A stretch of DNA of 64,000 bases from Yimella sp. cx-51 (GTDB lineage Bacteria > Actinomycetota > Actinomycetes > Actinomycetales > Dermatophilaceae): assembly GCF_017654605.1 (NCBI RefSeq), contig NZ_CP072113.1, forward strand, positions 2,046,001 to 2,110,000, in the 5' to 3' direction. The notes below the pieces were generated by a model, which saw nothing but the letters and a program-made list of their open reading frames with translations, did no database searches and had not been told where the DNA came from. Position 1 is the stretch's first letter. Every line of letters starts with the position of its first letter. Of the stretch, positions 52,179 to 60,802 are shown piece after piece. Position numbers and translations under genes: made by a program.

Positions 52179-52706
52179 ATGCGCTCATCGCAGGCTCGCT
52201 GCGCCGCAGCCGCGATCACCACCGCCACCCCGGCCATGCTCGCGATGAGCGCCGCCGGCGAACTCGAACTATGGCGAGCCAAGACGGTCGCGATCGAAAC
52301 AGCGTGCGCCTCTCCTGAGACCGCGGCCCGGGTCGAGCAACACCTGTTAGCCACGCGTGGCTGGGACACCTGGGGCTACCAGAAACTGCAGAACACCACC
52401 CGCGCGCTCATCGCCCAATGGGAAGCCGACGCCCTCCGGGCCAAACGGCAACAAACCATGCGGGAAGCCACCGGCGTACACGTCTACCCCTCCACGATCG
52501 CCGGACTGGCCGAACTCCACGTCTGGCCCACCGGGGCGACCACCGCCCGCAACCTCGCCGCGCTCTGCCGCTACCACCACCGCGCCAAGACCCAGGCCAT
52601 CTGGAGCTACACCATGACCGACAACGGCGACTGCCACTGGACCTCCCGCACCGGCAACACCTACACCACCCGCCCCGCGTCCACCTACGAACAAGCAGCG
52701 GACTGA
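52179..52706 (+). pseudogene. Remnant of a DUF222/HNH endonuclease (REP13E12-type) gene
   Basis: The open frame of 175 residues has only the C-terminal part of a DUF222-HNH protein. Visible are GWDTWGYQKLQNTTRALIAQ (end of DUF222) and LAELHVWPTGATTARNLAAL followed by CRYHHRAKTQAIWSYTMTDN and DCHWTSRTGNTYTTRP, the HNH-end pattern P-x-G-x-T-x-x-x-N-L-x-x-L-C-R-x-H-H-x-x-K-T. The N-terminal half and the Cys/Asp-His part of the HNH motif are missing. The intact family exceeds 400 residues and is multicopy in actinobacteria, so this is a decayed copy. Confidence 0.7.
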
Positions 52707-52771
52707 CTGTCAGAGGCGCGGTCAGTGAGGACTACATCGCCAGGGCTCTGCGATCACCCACTCGCAGTGCG

Positions 52772-53641
52772 TCAGCCGTCGAGCGAATGATCACCTGATC
52801 GCTGGCGCCACCATCGGATGACTTCGTTGTCGGGCAACAGAATTGGTTCATCGAAGTCAGCGGTCGGCTCCCACTCCTGCCAGCCCTCGTCCATCGGCCA
52901 AGCGCCGCGAGCGAGCACCTCCCGACAGGCATGCTCGCCGAAGACGCGGACGGCCTGCTCCTGCTGCTCGGTCAGCCGGCCCTGCGTCACGGCAACCTGC
53001 AGTTCGTCCTCGTCCTTGAGCCAGACGTCCTCATCACCCTCCGGGCCGGCGTCCATCCAGAGGTCGAGCACGAGGTCAGTGCTGTGCACCCTGTGCGGTG
53101 CAGCGCTGCCCGGTGCCGGACGCTGGTGCGGGAGTTCGAGATTCACGTAGGTGCCGGTGAACTCACCGTCACCGTCACGGAAGAACCACACCGACCACGG
53201 CTTCCCGGTGGGCGCGATCCGCAGCACGCCTGCGCCCGTCCACTCCCGCTCGACGATCCGCCACGGCGCGCTGAAGCGCTGTTCCAGCGGCATGTCGCGC
53301 GGATGAGACCCGCCGAGCGGCACCGCACTCAAGCGGCGTGAGCCGGACGGAATCCACGCCACCAGCCCGCGCTCGTCATCGCGCACGACCTTCGCCATGT
53401 CGACGATTCGGCCGTAGTGCCAACTCACTGTCGTGCCCTCGGCAAAGAACGGTCCGCGACCGGCCGCGACGAGCGGACCATCAGGAATTGCCGCTCCGAT
53501 ATCGCTCGGGATCAGCTCGACAGCCTCAGCCAGCGACATATCGCTATCGATGATCGGAGACCAGCCCTCGCCTCGGCGACCGATCAAGGTGACGGTGCCG
53601 CCGCTGGGTGTGACATCTGTGGATCCGACAGGACGACGCAT
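52772..53641 (-). CDS. DUF402 domain protein
   Basis: The 289-residue protein has a C-terminal DUF402 domain. The pattern is SVWFFRDGDGEFTGTYVNLE (W-x-x-F-x-D/G...T-x-x-Y-V-N-L-E), STDLVLDLWMDAGPEGDEDV (D-L-x-L-D-L-W/V) and WLKDEDELQVAVTQGRLTEQ (K-D-E-D-E-L), the metal-binding acidic set of nucleoside di/triphosphate hydrolases of this fold. The N-terminal 120 residues look like a separate module. ATG at 53641. Catalytic activity is inferred from the intact acidic residues. Confidence 0.8.
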   Translation of the reverse strand: MRRPVGSTDVTPSGGTVTLIGRRGEGWSPIIDSDMSLAEAVELIPSDIGAAIPDGPLVAAGRGPFFAEGTTVSWHYGRIVDMAKVVRDDERGLVAWIPSGSRRLSAVPLGGSHPRDMPLEQRFSAPWRIVEREWTGAGVLRIAPTGKPWSVWFFRDGDGEFTGTYVNLELPHQRPAPGSAAPHRVHSTDLVLDLWMDAGPEGDEDVWLKDEDELQVAVTQGRLTEQQEQAVRVFGEHACREVLARGAWPMDEGWQEWEPTADFDEPILLPDNEVIRWWRQRSGDHSLDG

Positions 53642-53776
53642 GAGCGCAACGCTATTCGACGCCGACTCGATTCCTTCGACAGTGGGTCGGGGCCTCGACG
53701 CCCGTGCCTTGCTGTTCGCTCCCCTCACACGACCGCAGCCTGATCTGCGTTAGACACAAACCCTTTGGAAAGGGTC

Positions 53777-53811
53777 GGGCCCGCAGCATCCGATTCGAAC
53801 ACTGCGGGCCC
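53777..53811 (-). terminator. Terminator after ettA
   Basis: gggcccgcag (53777-53786) and ctgcgggccc (53802-53811) form a 10-base GC stem with a 15-base loop, 43 bases past the ettA stop. On the minus strand a second small hairpin (CCCTTTCCAAAGGG) follows. The gap 53642-53854 otherwise shows no gene. Confidence 0.6.
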
Positions 53812-53854
53812 GCCTTCAAACACTTACCTCGGACCACTTCCCCGAGCTTGATCC

Positions 53855-55537
53855 TCAGTCGCGGGTCAACTTGCGGTACGTCACCCGGTGCGGACGCGCC
53901 GCCTCCGCGCCGAGACGCTCGATCTTGTTCTCTTCATAAGCGTCGAAGTTGCCCTCGAACCAGTACCACTTGGCGGGGTTCTCGTCGTCACCTTCGTAGG
54001 CCAGGATGTGCGTCGCGACGCGGTCGAGGAACCACCGGTCGTGGCTGATCACGACGGCACAGCCTGGGAAGTCCAGCAGGGCGTTCTCCAGCGAACCGAG
54101 GGTCTCGACGTCCAGGTCGTTGGTGGGCTCGTCGAGCAGCAAGAGGTTGCCGCCCTGCTTGAGGGTCAACGCGAGGTTGAGGCGGTTGCGCTCTCCACCA
54201 GAGAGGACGCCAGCCTTCTTCTGCTGGTCGGGCCCCTTGAATCCGAACTGCGACACGTACGCGCGCGAAGGGATCTCGACCTGACCGACCTGGATGTAGT
54301 CGAGCCCGTCGGAAACGACCTCCCACAGAGTCTTCTGGGAGTCGATGCCACCCCGACTCTGGTCGACGTAGGAGATGTTGACGCTGTCGCCGATCTTGAC
54401 CTCGCCGCCGTCCGCTTCCTCGAGCCCGACGATCGTCTTGAACAGCGTGGTCTTACCGACACCGTTCGGGCCGATGACGCCGACGATGCCGTTGCGCGGC
54501 AGCGTGAACGACAGGCCATCGATCAGGGTGCGGTCGCCGAAGCCCTTCTTGAGGTTCTTGACCTCGATCACCTGCGCGCCCAGACGCGGGCCCGGCGGAA
54601 TCTGGATCTCCTCGAAGTCGAGCTTCTTGGTGCGCTCGGCCTCGGCAGCCATTTCTTCGTAGCGGGCCAGACGCGCCTTGCTCTTGGTCTGGCGGGCCTT
54701 GGCGTTCGACCGCACCCACTCCAGCTCGCTCTTGAGGCGCTTGGCGAGCTTGGCGTCCTTCTTGCCCTGCACCTGGAGGCGCTCCTGCTTCTTCTCCAGG
54801 TAGGTCGAGTAGTTGCCCTCGTAGGGGTAAAGGCGGCCGCGGTCGACCTCACAGATCCACTGCGCGACGTTGTCCAGGAAGTACCGGTCGTGGGTCACGG
54901 CCAGCACGGCTCCCGGGTATGACTCGAGGTGCTGCTCCAGCCAGGTCACCGACTCGGCGTCCAAGTGGTTGGTGGGCTCGTCGAGCAGCAGCAGGTCAGG
55001 CTTGCTCAACAGCAGCTTGGCCAGCGCCACGCGACGGCGCTCACCACCGGAGAGCACCGTGACATCGGCATCGCCGGGCGGGCAGCGCAGCGCGTCCATC
55101 GCCTGCTCGATCTGGGAGTCGAGATCCCAGGCGTCCGCGTTGTCGATCTTCTCCTGCAGCTTGCCCATTTCTTCCATGAGCGAGTCGAAATCGGCGTCGG
55201 GCTGCGCCATTTCCTCGGAGATCTCGTTGAAGCGATCAAGGTCCTTCTTGATCTGCCCCATGCCCTCCTCAACGTTGCCCTTGACGTCCTTCTCCTCGTT
55301 CAGCGGCGGTTCCTGCAGCAGGATGCCGACGCTGTAGCCGGGCGAAAGCCGCGCCTCGCCGTTGGAGGGTTGGTCGAGTCCGGCCATGATCTTCAGGATC
55401 GTCGACTTACCCGCACCGTTGGGGCCGACCACCCCGATCTTCGCGCCGGGGAAGAACGACATGCTCACGTCGTCGAGGATCACCTTGTCGCCAACGGCTT
55501 TTCGCGCCTTGGTCATGGTGTAAATGAACTCAGCCAT
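53855..55537 (-). CDS. ettA: Energy-dependent translational throttle protein EttA (ABC-F ATPase)
   Basis: The 560-residue soluble protein has two ABC domains and no membrane part. It gates the first elongation step on the ribosome E-site according to ADP/ATP ratio. Walker A GPNGAGKST and GPNGVGKTT; signatures VLSGGERRRVALAKLLL and VLSGGERNRLNLALTLKQG; the P-site tRNA-interaction linker between domains (about 240-315, basic coiled coil with KKQERLQVQGKKDAKLAKRL); the arm insertion around NADAWDLDSQIEQAMDALRC. This arm plus length separates EttA from antibiotic-resistance ABC-F proteins. Confidence 0.95.
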   Translation of the reverse strand: MAEFIYTMTKARKAVGDKVILDDVSMSFFPGAKIGVVGPNGAGKSTILKIMAGLDQPSNGEARLSPGYSVGILLQEPPLNEEKDVKGNVEEGMGQIKKDLDRFNEISEEMAQPDADFDSLMEEMGKLQEKIDNADAWDLDSQIEQAMDALRCPPGDADVTVLSGGERRRVALAKLLLSKPDLLLLDEPTNHLDAESVTWLEQHLESYPGAVLAVTHDRYFLDNVAQWICEVDRGRLYPYEGNYSTYLEKKQERLQVQGKKDAKLAKRLKSELEWVRSNAKARQTKSKARLARYEEMAAEAERTKKLDFEEIQIPPGPRLGAQVIEVKNLKKGFGDRTLIDGLSFTLPRNGIVGVIGPNGVGKTTLFKTIVGLEEADGGEVKIGDSVNISYVDQSRGGIDSQKTLWEVVSDGLDYIQVGQVEIPSRAYVSQFGFKGPDQQKKAGVLSGGERNRLNLALTLKQGGNLLLLDEPTNDLDVETLGSLENALLDFPGCAVVISHDRWFLDRVATHILAYEGDDENPAKWYWFEGNFDAYEENKIERLGAEAARPHRVTYRKLTRD

Positions 55538-55575
55538 GCCTGCCAGGCTATCGGGGCGTTGACCGGCCTCCCAAT

Positions 55576-55605
55576 CCGCTCCGACGCAGGCCCGCGTCGG
55601 AGCGG
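55576..55605 (-). terminator. Terminator after ssb
   Basis: Perfect 12-base arms (ccgctccgacgc 55576-55587, gcgtcggagcgg 55594-55605) with a 6-base loop, 10 bases past the ssb stop and upstream of ettA. Confidence 0.75.
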
Positions 55606-55615
55606 CGAGGCTTGG

Positions 55616-55996
55616 TCAGGCGGCTGCCTGCTCGGGTCGGGCGGGCCGCTCGAAGCTGGTCGTGCCGAACTTGAGGTCATGCCCGACGTTGCTGGCATTG
55701 ATCTCGGCCGACTGCCTGGGCGAGCCGTCCTGCGCCTGGTACGCGGAGATCTCCAGGCGCCCCGTGACCACCACCGGGTCGCCCTTCTGCATGGACTTCA
55801 GGACGTTCTCACCGAGCGCGTTCCAGCAGCTCACGTTGTAGAAGCTGGTGCTGCCGTTGCGGAAATCACCGGTGGTGCGGTCACGCACCGAGGCCGTGCT
55901 GGCCACGCGGATGACGGTCTTGCGCGCGTTGTCGTACTCACGCAGTTCGGGGTCTCCGGTCAGGTTGCCGGTGATCGTCACGAGTGTGTTGCTCAT
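55616..55996 (-). CDS. ssb: Single-stranded DNA-binding protein, short SsbB-type paralogue
   Basis: The 126-residue protein is made almost entirely of the OB-fold: MSNTLVTITGNLTGDPELRE, TTGDFRNGSTSFYNVSCWNA, LKSMQKGDPVVVTGRLEISA. It ends EQAAA and lacks the acidic DDDIPF-type tip by which housekeeping SSB recruits repair proteins. This matches the second SSB of actinobacteria (Streptomyces SsbB, chromosome segregation in spores; mycobacterial SSBb, stress). ATG at 55996 with an AAGGAGGAGA ribosome binding site. Stands alone between two terminators. Confidence 0.9.
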   Translation of the reverse strand: MSNTLVTITGNLTGDPELREYDNARKTVIRVASTASVRDRTTGDFRNGSTSFYNVSCWNALGENVLKSMQKGDPVVVTGRLEISAYQAQDGSPRQSAEINASNVGHDLKFGTTSFERPARPEQAAA

Positions 55997-56075
55997 GGTC
56001 TCCTCCTTCGTCGACTGCCGCGGAATGCGGACAAGCAGAGCCTGCGGGCGAGAGCGACGAGGGTGAAGAACAGTG

Positions 56076-56106
56076 AGCGCCCCTGTGGACAAACCACAGG
56101 GGCGCT
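56076..56106 (-). terminator. Terminator after the dynamin-like GTPase pair
   Basis: Perfect 13-base arms (agcgcccctgtgg 56076-56088, ccacaggggcgct 56094-56106) with loop acaaa, 12 bases past the stop of the GTPase at 56119. Confidence 0.8.
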
Positions 56107-56118
56107 GGGAGGTGTGGA

Positions 56119-57771
56119 TCAGTGGGCTGCGCGGTCCAAGGCTTCGCGGGTGGCGCGATGCTGCGCGAGCACCTCTTGCACCGGCGCGATGACCTCGTGT
56201 TCGCCCACCTCGGCGACGGCGGCGCGCAGGCGACGGCGGGCCTTCTCGGCGCGCCTCGCCGCACCTCGTCGTGCCAGGAAGCGCGACAACGCCGCGAGCA
56301 GAAGGCCCAGGATCAGGCCGCCGGCCAGCATCAGCACCGGAATGGGCATCCATCCCCAAGTCGGAACATCAATCTGGATCTGAGCGGCTCCGAGGCCGGC
56401 GAGCATGAGCAACCAGAGCAGACCAGCGATGGCCACGGCAGCGAACAGCCACTGCAGCACCGAGAAGACCGACCACCAGATCGGGTCACGGTCGCGCAGC
56501 GGCACTCCGAGCACCGCCTGGTCGAGGGAATCGCGCAGATCGTCGCCCGCAGGGTTGGCCGCATCGTAGACGGAGTCGGCCCAGGGCATCGGCAGCCCTT
56601 CGGCGGCCCGCTCCCCCAGACGTCGGGTGGCCAGGTCGACCGAGGCCAGAGCGGCCGGGCTCGCAGGAGGCAGGGAGGAACGTCCGAGCGCGATGCGGCC
56701 CTCTGAACGGGTGAGTTGGGAGGCCACCTTGTCGAGGCCGAGACGCGACAACGGCGCCGGACGCAGCCTGCTGGCCCAGCGGGTGAACGGCCAGCCGCCG
56801 TGCATTCCGGCACGCATCCGGTAATCGCGGTCAACGGCCTGCACGACCACGGGCACGGCGGCGGCCTTGCTCAGGGCGTCGGTCAGTTCCTCGTTGCGTC
56901 CGCTGAGGTCGACCTCGCGGTCACCGACGTGCTTGCGCAGGGCAGCCGCCTCGGTGCGAAGATCAGCGGCGAGCCGTTGATTGGCGGCATTGCGGTGCCC
57001 CACCACAGAACTCAGCACTCCGCGGAGCTCGCTCAGCCCCATGCCGCGGGCGGCCGAAGTTGCGAACACCTTGACGCCGTTCAGCCCGTCAGCGGCGAGC
57101 AACTTCTCGAGGTCCTGGATGCACGCCCGCGCGGCCTCGGAGGTGAGGCGGTCGATCTGATTGAGCACGACGACCGTCACGGCGGCGTGCGCTGACATCG
57201 TGCGGATGTAGTCGTCGTGCAACACGGCGTCGGCGTACTTCTGCGGATCGGTGACCCAGACGAAGACGTCCGAGAGCTTCAGCACCCGGTCAGCCTCGAC
57301 GCGGTGCGCCGAAACGCGCGAGTCGAAGTCGGGCAGGTCGAGCAGCACGAGACCGTCGAGTTGCTCAGCATCAGGCGCGATGGGTGGCACTTGGTGACGA
57401 GCGCCGACACCGACCCAGTCGAGCAACTCACCCGAAGGCTCCTCGCCCCAGACCGCAGCGGCTGCCCGCGAGGTGGTCGGACGCCGGGCACCGATTCGCG
57501 AAACCGGTTCTCCCACAAGGGCGTTGAAGAGACTCGACTTGCCACTGCCGGTCGCACCAGCAAGCGCCACCACCGTGCGATTGCCGGCGATGCCGCTGCG
57601 TTCGGCGACTTTGCGGCCCAGTTGCTCGACGACCGCGACCTGGTCGGCGGGTAACCGCGAGCCGCCGATCTCGACCGCTTCGACCAGCGAGCGTCCGCGG
57701 GCCTGGAGCGCCTCGGCCGAGATGACCTGTGCCGCTTCTCCCGACTTGCGCTTGAACAGATCCGGACTCAT
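56119..57771 (-). CDS. Membrane-anchored dynamin-like/YfjP-type GTPase, second of a pair
   Basis: The 550-residue protein has a GTPase domain: P-loop ALAGATGSGKSSLFNALVGE (G1), switch RRPTTSRAAAAVW (G2), LVLLDLPDFDS (G3, D-x-P-D) and VVVLNQIDRLT (G4, N-Q-x-D). Helical stalk region follows, then two adjacent transmembrane helices near the C-terminus (WLFAAVAIAGLLWLLMLAGL and IPVLMLAGGLILGLLLAALS) and a basic helical tail. In Streptomyces such a pair (DynA/DynB) stabilises FtsZ rings during sporulation septation. Its ATG overlaps the stop of the companion gene by 4 bases. Confidence 0.88.
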   Translation of the reverse strand: MSPDLFKRKSGEAAQVISAEALQARGRSLVEAVEIGGSRLPADQVAVVEQLGRKVAERSGIAGNRTVVALAGATGSGKSSLFNALVGEPVSRIGARRPTTSRAAAAVWGEEPSGELLDWVGVGARHQVPPIAPDAEQLDGLVLLDLPDFDSRVSAHRVEADRVLKLSDVFVWVTDPQKYADAVLHDDYIRTMSAHAAVTVVVLNQIDRLTSEAARACIQDLEKLLAADGLNGVKVFATSAARGMGLSELRGVLSSVVGHRNAANQRLAADLRTEAAALRKHVGDREVDLSGRNEELTDALSKAAAVPVVVQAVDRDYRMRAGMHGGWPFTRWASRLRPAPLSRLGLDKVASQLTRSEGRIALGRSSLPPASPAALASVDLATRRLGERAAEGLPMPWADSVYDAANPAGDDLRDSLDQAVLGVPLRDRDPIWWSVFSVLQWLFAAVAIAGLLWLLMLAGLGAAQIQIDVPTWGWMPIPVLMLAGGLILGLLLAALSRFLARRGAARRAEKARRRLRAAVAEVGEHEVIAPVQEVLAQHRATREALDRAAH

Positions 57772-59480
57772 CGCGCCTTCTTCACTGCTGCCACTGCCGA
57801 CGGTAGTGCGTCCTGTTCGGGGCGCTGACCAACTGCTTGCCCAAGCACTTTCTCGAACCGGCTTTCCTGCTCGTCGAACAATTGCTGCGCACGCTCCAGA
57901 AGCAGCGCACGCGCACGCGCACTCAGCGTGCGGACGGCCTGGTCACCGAAGATCGCCTCCAGCAATCGCTGCGCGAGCACTGCTGATCCACCCGCGATGC
58001 CCACCTCGGTACCGGTCAACCCGGCGGTCGTGGAGAAGGTGATGAGCATCAGCATCACCGCAATGCCGTTGACCCCGAAGGCGAGGAACCGAGCGGTGGT
58101 ACGTCTCGACCCGGCTTCCTCGCGCACCATCGTCATGACATCGCTCTGCCAGTCACGCACTGCACGCTCCACCTGATCGGCGAAGCCCTTCGGGAGGGAG
58201 GCGAGTTCGCGGTGTTCCTCGATCAGCCGCGCGCCACCCGGTGTTGCTCGCCAGGCTCGCGCGGAGGTGATCGACGCGGTCTCGGCGTGGGAGAGGAGAA
58301 GGGCGGCGACGCCACTCTGCAGCGCCTCGCCGAGGTTGTCGGCCGGCTCCTCCCGGCCGCGCCCACGCATGAAGGCGGTGACCCGGTCGCGCATGCGTCC
58401 GACGCCTGCTTCCAACTGGCGAAGCAGCTCGCCGGTGCCGACGAACTCCTGCCAGCGAGCCAACACCTCACCACGCAGGAGCGAGCCGTCCTGGATGCCT
58501 GCCTTGACGCCCTCGATGGCGTCATCGAATGCCTGCTTGGGCCCCTTGGCCAGTTCGGTCTCAGCCTGGCGCTGCTCGTCGACGAGGGTGGTCAGCACGG
58601 ACGTGCGCTGGCCGAGGGAGTCGAGTGCGCCGTCGAGGGTGCGACGGATCACGATGCTGCGGGCATGAGCATCAGCGGCGAGAGAGCTCAGCCAACCTCG
58701 GATGCGGGTGACCTCACTGACCGGGAGCATGCCGGTCGGCGACAGCTTCGATTCGGCCACTGCGAAGACAGGTGACTGGCCAAGGCCTTGCTCGGCGAGC
58801 ATGCCGGCGAGGTCGGCACGCACCTCCTCCATGACGTCCATCGGCACTCGGTCGAGGACGACGGCCACCGAGGTGCCGCGCTTGATCGCTTGGTGCAGGA
58901 GGTCCCACGGCACGGCGTCGGCATAACGCGTGGCGGTTGTGACGAAGATCCACAGGTCGGCGGCGCTCAACAGTTGGCGCGCCAGATCGCGGTTGGCCGA
59001 CACCACGGAGTCGATGTCGGGGGCATCGAGCAGTGCCAAACCACGAGGCACCGAGCCACTGCCCACGAGGCGCAGACTGTTGGGGTCCTGGTTGCCCTGC
59101 GCCGCGCCGGTGAGACGGGCGAGTTCGGGCAGAACACGTGCCGTGGTGAACCACTTGGCATCGTCCGGGTTGTGGATGAGCGTGGACGCCCGAGTGGTCG
59201 GACGCAGCACGCCGGGCGTGGTCACCTGCTCCCCCACGATCGAATTGACCAGGGTCGACTTTCCGGCTCCGGTCGATCCGCCCACCACAGCCAGCAGCGG
59301 AGCGTCCAGGGAGTTGGCCCGCGGAATGATGTAGTCGCGCAATTGGGCAAGCAATTCGCCGCGCTCGGCGCGCGCACGATCCGCACCGGCGGTGTCGAGC
59401 GGGAACCGTGCTTGCTCGACCGCCGCCCGGAGTCGTTCGAGCGCAGCCGGAAGCTGCTGGGTGTCAGGTGCGGGGGTCAC
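57768..59480 (-). CDS. Membrane dynamin-like GTPase, first of a pair
   Basis: The 570-residue protein has P-loop LLAVVGGSTGAGKSTLVNSI (G1), G2 TPGVLRPTTRAS, G3 LALLDAPDIDSV and G4-like VAVVLDRVPMD, in which the canonical N/T-K-x-D is degenerate. Helical stalk (about 260-440), then a membrane paddle of hydrophobic helices (FLAFGVNGIAVMLMLITFST; TEVGIAGGSAVLAQRLLEAI) and a C-terminal helical region. Co-translated with the GTPase at 56119. Bacterial dynamin-like proteins act as heterodimers on membranes, so the pair probably works together in septation or membrane repair. Confidence 0.88.
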   Translation of the reverse strand: MTPAPDTQQLPAALERLRAAVEQARFPLDTAGADRARAERGELLAQLRDYIIPRANSLDAPLLAVVGGSTGAGKSTLVNSIVGEQVTTPGVLRPTTRASTLIHNPDDAKWFTTARVLPELARLTGAAQGNQDPNSLRLVGSGSVPRGLALLDAPDIDSVVSANRDLARQLLSAADLWIFVTTATRYADAVPWDLLHQAIKRGTSVAVVLDRVPMDVMEEVRADLAGMLAEQGLGQSPVFAVAESKLSPTGMLPVSEVTRIRGWLSSLAADAHARSIVIRRTLDGALDSLGQRTSVLTTLVDEQRQAETELAKGPKQAFDDAIEGVKAGIQDGSLLRGEVLARWQEFVGTGELLRQLEAGVGRMRDRVTAFMRGRGREEPADNLGEALQSGVAALLLSHAETASITSARAWRATPGGARLIEEHRELASLPKGFADQVERAVRDWQSDVMTMVREEAGSRRTTARFLAFGVNGIAVMLMLITFSTTAGLTGTEVGIAGGSAVLAQRLLEAIFGDQAVRTLSARARALLLERAQQLFDEQESRFEKVLGQAVGQRPEQDALPSAVAAVKKAR

Positions 59481-59503
59481 GCAGGGAAGTCTAGGGCGAA
59501 CGC

Positions 59504-60802
59504 TCAGCTGAAAAGGCCCGCTCCGACGTACGACCCGCGCGAAGCGCCCGGAGGTACTGCGAACAGCGCCGAACCGGTGTGCTGGAGGTACTCCATGAGC
59601 AGATCGTTCTTGGCGAGTTGGTTCTGCATGGGGATGAAATGGGTGTCGGGATTGCGCACGAAAGCGATGAAGAACAACCCGGCGTCGATCCTGCCCAGCT
59701 GGTCGGAACCATCGGTGAAGTTGTAGCCCCGCCGCAGCATCTGCACGCCGTTGTTCGCGCTCGGGTGGGCCAGCCGGACGTGCGATCGCGCGTTGATGAC
59801 GGGCTCACCCCCTCGCCCCTTGAGGGCGAAGTCGGGCTGACTGAACTCGGTGCCACCCGACAACGGCGCACCCTGGCTGCGATCGCGGCCGATGTCGCGC
59901 TCCTGCTCGCGCAAGGACGTGCGATCCCACGTCTCGATGTGCATGTTGATCCGACGAGCCACCAGATAACTCCCGCCCGCGAGCCACCGGGCACCGGCGT
60001 CATCTCCGTCGCCGACCCACACGTGCTCCTTCAGCACAGCGGTGTCCTCGGCCTTCACATTGGCCGTGCCGTCCTTGAAGCCGAACAGGTTGCGCGGGGT
60101 CTCCTGCGACTTCGAGGTGGAGGAGGTGCGACCGAAACCGAGCTGGCTCCACCGCAGAGATACGGTGCCGAAGCCGATGCGAGCCAGGTTGCGGATGGCG
60201 TGCACCGCGACCTGGGGGTCGTCGGCACAGGCCTGCACGCACAGGTCGCCGCCCGATCGGTGCACGTCCAACTTGTCACCCGGGAAGTGCGGCAAGGTGC
60301 GCAGCGCCTTGGGTGTCTTGTCGGCGATGCCGAAGCGGTCCTTGCCGGATGCGTCCCGAAAGAGTGTCGGGCCGAATCCGATGGTGATGGTCAGCGACGA
60401 CGCCGGCAGCCCCTGCGCCTCACCGGTGTCGGCCGGGGGCGCGTCGTAGGAGGTCTCCTCGTCGCTGGCGCTGAGGCCCTGCATCATTCGTTCTGCCGCG
60501 AGCGACCACGCACGAAGCAGCGTCACCAGTTCCTGACGATCGGACGTGGTGACGTCGAAGGCTGCGAAGTGGAGCCGGTCCTGGGCGGGAGTGACGATGC
60601 CCGATTGGTGCTCACCGAAGAAGTCGTACGGCTTGGCAGCCGGCTCTCCGGCGGTTGCGGCACGGGTGGCGAAACCACTCGCGAAACCAGCCGCACCCAA
60701 GGCGGCACCCGCACCGGCCAGCCCGACCATCCGACGTCGGGTGACGCCGGATCCTGTTGTGCCCTGGGTCTCCTCGGACGCAGCGTTCTCAGATGTGCTC
60801 AT
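59504..60802 (-). CDS. efeB: EfeB, Tat-exported DyP-type haem peroxidase (iron transport / deferrochelatase)
   Basis: The 432-residue protein starts with a twin-arginine signal (GVTRRRMVGLAGAGAALGAA). DyP signature GxxDG is present as LFGFKDGTANVKAEDTAV, with the distal Arg in SYLVARRINMHIETWDR. It oxidises ferrous iron for the EfeU permease outside the membrane. It is the last gene of efeU-efeO-efeB; its ATG overlaps the efeO stop (ATGA). Regulated by the iron box ahead of efeU. Confidence 0.95.
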   Translation of the reverse strand: MSTSENAASEETQGTTGSGVTRRRMVGLAGAGAALGAAGFASGFATRAATAGEPAAKPYDFFGEHQSGIVTPAQDRLHFAAFDVTTSDRQELVTLLRAWSLAAERMMQGLSASDEETSYDAPPADTGEAQGLPASSLTITIGFGPTLFRDASGKDRFGIADKTPKALRTLPHFPGDKLDVHRSGGDLCVQACADDPQVAVHAIRNLARIGFGTVSLRWSQLGFGRTSSTSKSQETPRNLFGFKDGTANVKAEDTAVLKEHVWVGDGDDAGARWLAGGSYLVARRINMHIETWDRTSLREQERDIGRDRSQGAPLSGGTEFSQPDFALKGRGGEPVINARSHVRLAHPSANNGVQMLRRGYNFTDGSDQLGRIDAGLFFIAFVRNPDTHFIPMQNQLAKNDLLMEYLQHTGSALFAVPPGASRGSYVGAGLFS

